A DNA stretch of 64,000 nucleotides, from NCBI GenBank assembly GCA_029532415.1, contig JAQOTA010000046.1, positions 1,488,001 through 1,552,000 on the forward strand. Reading direction: 5' to 3'. Origin of the DNA: Marasmius tenuissimus. Taxonomy: Eukaryota; Basidiomycota; Agaricomycetes; Agaricales; Marasmiaceae. A program made the translations under genes and the position numbers. Of the stretch, positions 56,455-64,000 are shown in pieces (the stretch's first letter is position 1; every line of letters begins with the position of its first letter). Below the pieces are notes generated by a model. That model did not search any database and was not told the DNA's origin. It saw only the letters and a program-made list of their open reading frames with translations.

Positions 56455-58426
56455 GAGCTATGCTCGTGAGTCAAAGTAATCACCCATACCGCCTGAGCTT
56501 CCCCTGATTTGATGCTTGAATACCTAGGAATACTGCCTCTGAAGGGATTCTCGAGACCCCTTTTTCTGGCAACTTTTAATTTCTCGACCTTCTTGCGATA
56601 CCTGTCACCGAACACTTTAGTACCGTACCATTTCCATACCTGTAACATAGAGATTAGCATACCCCGCAGACTAGTGAACCTTATCACGAACTACCTTATC
56701 ACGGACTTCATACGTGAGAATGAAAGAGCTTGGCGTCGAAAAAGTCCCGAAAAAAGTCAAAAAACTGTGATGGAGTGATTCATCCATGCTCCCAAACATC
56801 AGATATAAGAATCACACCGTCGAAGGCGAAAACAAAGACAGATTACACCAGTCACAAACAAGAAGACTCACTAAACACCCGCAACCAATCATTGCCATCC
56901 AAGACAGAGTATGAAACACTGAGCAAGCGTGTGTCAAACAAGGACAATACACAGAAGGCATGAAGGAGCTCCTATCAAGATTTGGTCGATATATGCCCAC
57001 TTAGCTCAATGCATAGTATCGGGATTTTCTCAGCGGCGCCATGCAAAGGCTGGTAGAGAACCGCCGGGAAACGATATTGACCAGAAGCTTCTTGTTCCAG
57101 TAGTAGATGGCGATCGAGCCCAGCTAGAATTCAGATACACAAGGCCACTCGAGTCGAAGGTCGTCGAGGACAAATACGAGCTTGTCAGGTATTTGAGGCC
57201 TTTGAAGATGCACGAAGAAAGGTGACGATACCCCGAAGATCGACATAAGCCGCGGTACCTTGAGCGCGCCAATCCTCCTTATCGTTAAACCAAATCTAGA
57301 CCCATCTAGTATATGCGAGATGTCGCTGGTGGCGTTGTGGCGGTAGCAAGGACATTGACTAGACAGGGGTTTCGATGAGTTTTCTGACTATGAAAAGGTT
57401 ATAGACTGGGCTAGAGGACGTTCCTGACTAGTATATTGAAGGCGGCCTTCGCTTTTCTTCGACTCGCAAGTCACCCTTCCGAGCCTTGCGTGCCAACTTT
57501 TGACTTGTATGTGCCCTAGTGGATCCGGGAGCGAAAAAAAGAACTCGGCCTCGAGATGAGAGTCTACTCAAATCCGGAGCGTTAGTGCTCAAGATGACAT
57601 GTCGAAACCGATGTTGACAGAGTAGTACGCGGCGAGAGGGCAATGGGTGCTGAAAAAAGGTTGGATGCGAGGAATTGAGGACTATTCAGTACTTAATATT
57701 TTCTCCAGCCTCTCCCTGACGTGCTAGGCTCCTCTAACTCGTCATCGACGTCCATAATTGCATAGCGAGCGTGGCTTGCTACCAACATCAAGGCCTTAGG
57801 CGACAGGACGAATGCTACAAGTGTCATTGTTACTATTAGTACTGGGAGCTCCGACGGCAGCAGGCTTGATTGACGATGGGTCATGACACACCGGGCCAGC
57901 ATTTATATTTAGAGGAGTAGCCTAGACCAAGTCAAAGCCAAGTACCGAGATCCATGGCCGCCAGCAAGCATTTTTGAGTTTATATCCCTAGGTGGATGTG
58001 TGCGGCCCTGCGGTTTGAGTGAGAAGACAATTTACTTACGTAAGACACACTAGCGCTGCTTGTTTCTTTCTCACCATCAAATTGTCAGGGCTTCTGCCCC
58101 TTCATCAGGTCGGGTCGTTCATCGGCTTCAATCCTCAACGGCGGACAGAACTAACATCTGCTACATTGGATACTAAATCTGGAGCCCTGCGAAATCCTCA
58201 CAGTAACCTTGTTTGGTTACATATCGTCTGGTATCCAAGAGTTCTCCGGCGAGTTCTCCGGCCAGGGACTTCCAGTCGTTACTCAGGGCTACTCAATTAT
58301 ATTGAGAACCTGAAAAGAATGTTGGGAACCTTGGAGTTGCCGACAGCGCTGGCCGCTCAGATCCCGGATAAAAACCGCAAGGGTGGACAGAATGTGTAGA
58401 CACTTCCTCTCCCTCCTACTACCACC
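56455..58426. other. intergenic, about 2 kb, no gene seen
   Basis: The frames at 56509-57272 and 58019-58399 are short and without domain. The 150 bases before 58427 form the P450 promoter region. No repeat or RNA gene is seen. Confidence 0.45.
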
Positions 58427-60455
58427 ATGTCCCCCACGTTCTTGGACGTTGGGATTGCCTCAGGCTGCGTCGCTCTTTATTTGGTTATAAGATATGTCCA
58501 ATATCTACGGGAGCCTATACGAAGTGTATGCTGCGCGGTTAGTGCTTCAGTAATCTCATCCGGAAATCAAGCACCCTGACTTCCTACAGCCGCGGGAAGA
58601 CGCTCACTGGCTCTGGGGACACGAATTCTCTGTGTGGAAGGAGGAAGTAAGCAAGAAATACTTGGAGTGGACGTCGATTTTGGGTCCAGTTTATCGAATC
58701 AAAGCTCCATTTTTTCAGCGGGACGTGGTGCGTACCAGGTTCCTCGTCGACCCATCTCATGATCTCATGACTCCCTATGCCACACGTGCCTCTAGCTCGT
58801 TGCCGGTGATAACGCCTCCTCTTCTCATGTACTCCAGAACGCCTACAGATACGAGAAAGCTCCTGCATTTTTGCCTATCACCGTGAAGCTCGTTGGACGA
58901 GGCGTCGTTTGGGCTCACGGCGATGTCCATAAACACCAGCGTCGGCTCATCAGTCCCGCTTTCACGGTCTCCGCAGTACGTGGAATGCAAGACGACGTCT
59001 CAGAATGCGCAGAGAAGCTCGTCGCAGGTATCAAGAAGACTATTCACGCCCGAAATGATGAATCTATCACCACGAACATCGAGCCTCTTGTTGCTTCTGC
59101 TACCCTGGATATAGTTGGACGCATCGCGTTTGGGCACGACTTCTGTAACGGAGAAAGCTCTGAAGCTAAGGCTATCAGTGAGGCATGGCACAAGGACGTC
59201 AAGATGGGTCGAACTATGGCTGGCTTTTTGGCACCCGTCGTAATCGGTGCTTTCCCTTTCATCAATCATCTGCCAATTCCAGCCTTACAAAAAGATGGCG
59301 TCACCAAGACGATTGCGCTCAAGATCGCCGCGGACATGTTGAAGGAGCACAGAGCTCGGGAGAAGGTCGATGGGGAGGGGAGGGACATGCTCTCGATCCT
59401 CGTTCGCGACCAACTCAACCGAAAGGGCGAAGATGCTCTTGAGGACTGGGAACTGTTGGAGAACGTATGTTTGCGGCTTTTCCTTGCCTCTGTCCCTTCT
59501 GATATTGTTCATCTCTAGATTTCGACTTTCATGTGCGTTATAACCTCTTGTTCGTCCGTTCGGGATAACCTTCATTGGGCTAAAACCGATTCTATCGCAG
59601 TATGGTTGGGCACGAGGTATGTCAGTATGGCACCTCTTGCGTTATGTCTTCTGACACTGTCGCAGACCACATCTTGCTCGGTAATCTTCACTCTGTTGGA
59701 GCTTGCACGCCATCCCGAGGTGCAATGGAAACTTCGTCAAGAGCTCCAAGAGCTGAACGAATTTACCCCCGATAACATATCCAATCTTCCCTATCTCGAC
59801 GCAGTCACGAAGGAAGGGTATGCGTTTTTGGATCTCTCTGCCACTATGAACTTGACATAGACAATTTCTGAAGGCTTCGAATGCACGCCGCCTCGCCACG
59901 AACAGATCGCATTGCGCTAGTCGACGACGTTATCCCGCTCAGTAAACCCATGACGACGACGTCTGGCGAGAAGATCACGTCCATTCCTATCAAAGCTGGA
60001 CAGGTCTGTCTCTTTCATCACATGGACCTCGTGCTCGAAGTGACATCTTCTACTAGATTATACAAATCCCCACTGGTTGCATCAACTTGAACCCTGACGT
60101 TTGGGGCCGAGACGCCGGTCAATTCCAACCCGAACGCTTCATCACCCCCGGAGGTCTGCCTGCTGTAGATCAGCTTCCTCACGGACCGTATGGTAACTCG
60201 GGAACCTTCATCGAGGGACCCCGTACTTGCATTGGTTGGAGATTGGGTACGTATAGGGCTCTGCGTTGTAGTTTGGTGACATCTGACGAACATGATATAG
60301 CCGTCATGGAGTTCAAGGTGCTTCTCGCGCACCTTGTTCGGGACCTTGTCTTTGAGGATACGGGAAAGCGAGTCGAGGAGTACATTGCTGGTACGCTACA
60401 GGCATTCTGTGAAGGCGAAGCGGCCCATCTTCCGCTCAAGATCAGCCTCGCGTGA
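58427..60455 (+). CDS. cytochrome P450 monooxygenase
   Basis: This is a heme monooxygenase anchored to the endoplasmic reticulum. It begins MSPTFLDVGIASGCVALYLV, an N-terminal membrane anchor, then a Pro-rich hinge (LREPIRSPRED). Eight introns join nine exons. Signature motifs are present in order: helix C WAHGDVHKHQRRL; helix I MVGHETTS (the GxxTT oxygen-binding motif); helix K KEGLRMHAASPR with E-x-x-R; PERF (FQPERFITPGG); and the heme loop FIEGPRTCIG with the axial Cys. Total about 520 residues, normal for fungal P450s. The substrate is unknown. It resembles the large, expanded P450 clans of wood-decay basidiomycetes. Confidence 0.92.
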
Positions 60456-61030
60456 CAGTCCATATACACTCCTTTCTTACTTGAAACTTTTTGTTTTGTA
60501 CTACCTCGAATGCGGATATAAGCAGGCATTTGCAATCTCGATACCCTTCCATGGTCATTCAATCTCAGACGGACAGTTTCACCGAAGTCTTGACCCTTAA
60601 ACCTCTCAATCGTGTTTCTACATCGCCGTGTCTCAACGCCGAATCGCTCAGCTTGCCGATACTCGCGCATTCCCCGCTCGCCTCCTTCCGATTTTCGATG
60701 CACAATGATCCAAGCTCTCCTGCATTTTTAAAGGCCCCCTTTTTCCTGATTTTTGCAGCTCAAATCCTCCCCAGGTCTACACCTGTTCTTGACCGCTCGA
60801 ACGTGTAGCATGTGCGTGAGGTCATTGAGGTCCCAGGAAGGGTCTGCGGGACGAGAAGTTGCCCTCTGTGAGTGAGTTTTCGAGTCAGAGTTGAGTCCGA
60901 AATTGATTGTACAGGGAAGGGAGCACAACAACTATGTATATATGTGCAGCGCGTGGCACGGTCCCTGCGGTTTTCTGAAGGTAAACGTTACACACCTCGT
61001 CGGCATTGTACCCAGGCACTTACCATGAGG
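60456..61030. other. convergent 3' region
   Basis: Convergent spacer between P450 and DUF6593 gene. Open frames (60491-60808) are short and overlap between strands. No gene is seen. Confidence 0.5.
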
Positions 61031-61661
61031 CTACATGTCTCGCCTCGTTTTCTCCGTGAACAGGAATGTGACGAATATGAGGTCAGTGATTGATTCTCCT
61101 CCCGGGAAAACCTCGAGACTGGCTCGTTGTTTTTCACCAAAAATACCACCGATGTTCCTCTGCCGAAACTTTGCCACCGGGGTTTTTGCTTCGTCGGTAA
61201 TATGAAGCTGAAAGGGTGTTGAAGATGACGAAAAGTTCACGCAGGAGCTCCATGCTACGCACCTCCGAAGATCGGGTGCCTAGCGACCACCTGTATTCCT
61301 TCCCATCTTCGTCTGTGAAGACTCGATCTCTATTTGAGATCACCTTATTTATCTGATGTGCTCTGAAGAGACAAGTGGTGCTGACGACTCACTTTGCCCA
61401 GCCCACGCGTCGAAGAAAAGTTTTCGCTTCCAGATCTCTCCCTCCAAATTCGACCGACGGGTTCAACTTCCAGTCAATACGAGCAAGATGAGCGAAACGA
61501 TCACCCTCAGGACCATTTTCTGGTCGAGGTATGTCATCGGAAAGAAGTTTGCTGACGATAGTGTGCTTTGATGTAGTAGTCTGAACTTTGTAGATGACGC
61601 GACCATCGTCGTCTGAATATGTGGAAGAGTCAAGGAAATTCCCGGAGAGAGCGAGCTTCAT
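61031..61661 (-). CDS. DUF6593 protein
   Basis: Start MKLALSGNFLDSSTYSDDD (ATG at 61661). The DUF6593 pattern is clear: GRVIYKVQTTTSKHTIVSKL, then RIDWKLNPSVEFGG. After an intron (about 61330-61389) comes DRVFTDEDGKEYRWSLG. After a further intron (about 61208-61260) comes LHITDEAKTPVAKFRQR and the end ITDLIFVTFLFTEKTRRD. Total about 170 residues. The family is a single small beta-rich domain common in mushroom genomes; its function is unknown. All conserved segments are present, so the gene is probably intact. Confidence 0.85.
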
Positions 61662-63002
61662 GGGCGGTGGATAGGACGTTGGTTATTGAGAGTTCGTGGG
61701 TGCTTGCACGCTGCAGTCTACTACCCATTTGACATGTACAGGTAGGTAAAAACCTGTGTATGTCAAAAAGCTGTTCCGGCACGGGGAACGACGCCACAAT
61801 TCACCTGGTGGTCATCCTGGCGAAATTTTGATCGATTGGGGGTGAACACGGTTCGTGTTGTTGAGCTTCCCTCTGCCTCTTCATCTGAAAGTCCAGCTAT
61901 TCTTCGAGTTCTTGCTGTTTCCGCGGCCAATGCCTCTGAGACTCCGACCGTCTTTCCCAGTTTGCTCGAACATTGCTATCTTTGGAGATGCTCGCTTGGC
62001 TCTTTTCGGTACATTTCTTATTGATTGTGAGTTGCTTGAACATGAGTTGCCTACAGGTATGCTGGCTCAAGTTGTAAGAATTTTGATTCTTTGGGTGTCC
62101 CAAAACCCCGAACCGGCGGCAGGCAAAGTTGCATGTCCAGTTGAACATCTCTCACGCTCTACTTCCACATCACTCCTGAGCTTGACCATCGACCATCGAC
62201 TAGGGTCCCAGTATCTCTGAGTATGGGTCTCCTCTCAAACTTCTAGGACAGTGGAATCTGGTTCATGCAGCAGAATTCACTTCACCAACGAGGATGGCAG
62301 CCCTACAAGTCGCGCGATACTAAGTAAAGCCATCCACCGTTTACCATGCACATTGCGAACACTTACCCTCTATAACTCTCGCCCGACAACCTTTTATCTC
62401 GATGAATAGAGGTCATATCTACGGTCTTACTGTGCTATTGTGGAGGATTGGCCGATGAATGTCCAAGCTGGTAGGTGGGACAATTCAACCACCGCCCCGT
62501 TCACAGCTTCCTTGTCTGCATTTAGTAACTGCCCTGATCAAGTCCTAATTCGCAAAAAATCTCTGGTCAAAGCTGACGGCGACTTGAGGCATCTGGTATA
62601 ATCAGTATTTCCTATGGCCAACGTCCGGAGAAGCTGTTCTGCTCAACCGACACGCTCCGAAGTAATGTACGCGACGAGTCATCGGATGTCCAGTTATGGA
62701 AGGCGTTTCGCGTTCACCTACTTGTTCTGGTATAGATGAGAGGGCTCATAACTCAAGAGACCGTTATTCTTTATCTTTACTTTGTCTCAATGGCGGTCCA
62801 AAAGGTATTGAGGTCGATGTCGGTGACGATGAGGGGAGTCATTCTCTCGTCGCTGGTCAAAGCGGATGGAGGATGCGGCGGGGTACAAAAGGCACTGGTA
62901 GCTCGACTCTCTAACTCATTGAAGTTGTGAACCCAGCCGTCCATCCCATCAGGATCCCTCGAACCTCACAAGACAATCCGTATCCAAATACAAGTCGCTA
63001 TT
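61662..63002. other. intergenic, no gene seen
   Basis: The plus frames at 61855-62220 and 62696-62930 are short, without domain. The last part is the promoter of the Q/S-rich gene. Nothing else is seen. Confidence 0.45.
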
Positions 63003-63819
63003 ATGCCCAGAGATTCCAAGAAACCTGCAACTTCAGGAGGTACATTCTTCTCCGGTGTATGTGCATAGATTCGGACTTACAATTCATGCCTGCAGGCTCG
63101 AGGTCCAAGAACCAACTTAGATTCATAGCTAACAATACGCCAGACACAATGGCGATGAGGGATTCTCGAGTGTTTAAAAGTGAGTATTACACCGTACTAT
63201 GTGATAGTTTTTGTGCCGAAACTGACTCACTACGGCCTAACTAGCTGGAGACGAGGAAGGAAAACCGAACCCCAAATTCCGCTATTCAGTTCCGAAGACT
63301 CCTAATCATCATCGGGAGGACCACATCCCGACATCACATTCCGTCCAGTCTCATGCACAATCTTCGTACAATCCCCGATCCGAATTTACTACCAGTAGTA
63401 TGCCTCCGCCGAGCTGGCATCAGCAAGCACAGGCACACTCAATGTCTACCCCGTCTCAAACTCACGGGAATCACGGAACCGAGTACCCATACTCTCAGCA
63501 AAGATTTCACTCTCATGCGCCGGCTTATTATCAACAGCCAGACCCAAGGTACTCGACCCAGCAAATGCAGCATCAAGGACTTGAGCAAGTTCATCTGCAT
63601 TATGAGCAACAAGCCCAATATCAACATCAAGGCCACGGAGGGACATACTCACATGCTTCAACTTTTCCGTCGCCGAATTCCCAGTATTATCCGCTATCAG
63701 GCGGCTCTGGTAGCCCCACATATCCAAATTCCAGTCCTAACGCTCGCTATCCTAGCTCTGGAGGCTCTTCTGCACGATACCCTCGCCACACTGGTGGCTC
63801 AGGTGGACCTTACATGTAA
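63003..63819 (+). CDS. Q/S-rich disordered protein
   Basis: No family is recognised. Three exons join in frame: MPRDSKKPATSGG, then SRSKNQLRFIANNTPD, then GDEEGKPNPKFRYS and a long last exon. Introns are about 63038-63095 and 63180-63242. The last exon is rich in Gln, His, Ser, Tyr (MPPPSWHQQAQAHS; HYEQQAQYQHQGHGG) and ends in GGSGGPYM. This composition is typical of RNA-binding or transcription-linked prion-like proteins, but no domain is seen. About 230 residues. Confidence 0.65.
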
Positions 63820-64000
63820 TTTTGAAACTGAACGTGTTGACCGTCGCTCCCTGAATAGTCGACTGAAATCATGTGAAGTATTGCGAAAATATCGGGGGAG
63901 CGGGTCTATGTTGGAACTTGGAAGGGCTTCATGAGCCCCGTATTACTACTCTATATTTAATCTTCCCTATTTCGAGCAACTTATTCTAGTATCTACCTAG
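63820..64000. other. 3' region at window end
   Basis: The 3' untranslated region of the Q/S-rich gene. No other feature is seen before the window ends. Confidence 0.5.

Noticed and set aside
39795..60455. SDR, FAD oxidase, GST and P450 as a biosynthetic cluster
   Set aside because: They are far apart, mixed with unrelated genes and no core synthase or terpene cyclase is seen.

Overview
The window is nuclear DNA of a filamentous basidiomycete, most likely an Agaricomycete. The genes carry many short introns (about 45-65 bases, GT..AG). Several products belong to families typical of mushroom-forming fungi: DUF6533 seven-helix membrane proteins, DUF6593 proteins, a BED-like zinc finger protein, F-box/LRR proteins, a bicupin oxalate decarboxylase and a CE4 chitin deacetylase. 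I cannot name the species. No rRNA, CRISPR, virus or intact transposon was seen. Gene models below were spliced by hand, so a CDS span runs from start to stop codon and includes introns.

Layout. 0.9-3.1 kb: secreted oxalate decarboxylase (+). 3.8 kb: tRNA-Val. 4.1-6.8 kb: disordered nuclear-type protein with a duplicated exon-intron unit (-). 8.2 kb: tRNA-Asn. 11.1-12.9 kb: low-complexity S/P/Q protein (+). 15.2-16.6 kb: chitin deacetylase (+). 16.9-20.4 kb: tandem pair of F-box paralogues (+), the first with a frame-changing deletion. 21.2-22.4 kb and 32.5-34.1 kb: two single-pass membrane proteins (+). 22.7-23.9 kb: LYC1-like acetyltransferase (-). 26.6-27.7 kb: bHLH protein (-). 29.4-31.5 kb: two uncharacterised proteins (-). 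34.2-36.3 kb: DUF262 protein, possibly decaying (-). 37.7-39.2 kb: zinc finger protein (+). 39.8-40.6 kb: short-chain dehydrogenase (+). 41.0-42.8 kb: DUF6533 membrane protein (-). 43.7-45.3 kb: FAD-linked oxidase (+). 45.5 kb: tRNA-Arg. 45.8-46.9 kb: repeat-containing basic protein (-). 48.2-49.7 kb: AT-hook protein (-). 53.1-53.4 kb: small basic protein (+). 53.8-54.6 kb: glutathione transferase (+). 54.7 kb: tRNA-Met. 55.8-56.5 kb: BED-like protein (+). 58.4-60.5 kb: cytochrome P450 (+). 61.0-61.7 kb: DUF6593 protein (-). 63.0-63.8 kb: Q/S-rich protein (+).

The genes do not form one pathway. Oxalate decarboxylase and chitin deacetylase fit a wall-remodelling, litter- or wood-associated lifestyle. 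The SDR, FAD oxidase, GST and P450 are detoxification or secondary-metabolism enzymes but are spread out with no core synthase. The most notable structures are evolutionary: tandem gene duplication with decay, a duplicated exon-intron unit, and a repeat whose one copy is coding while the other lies mostly in an intron.
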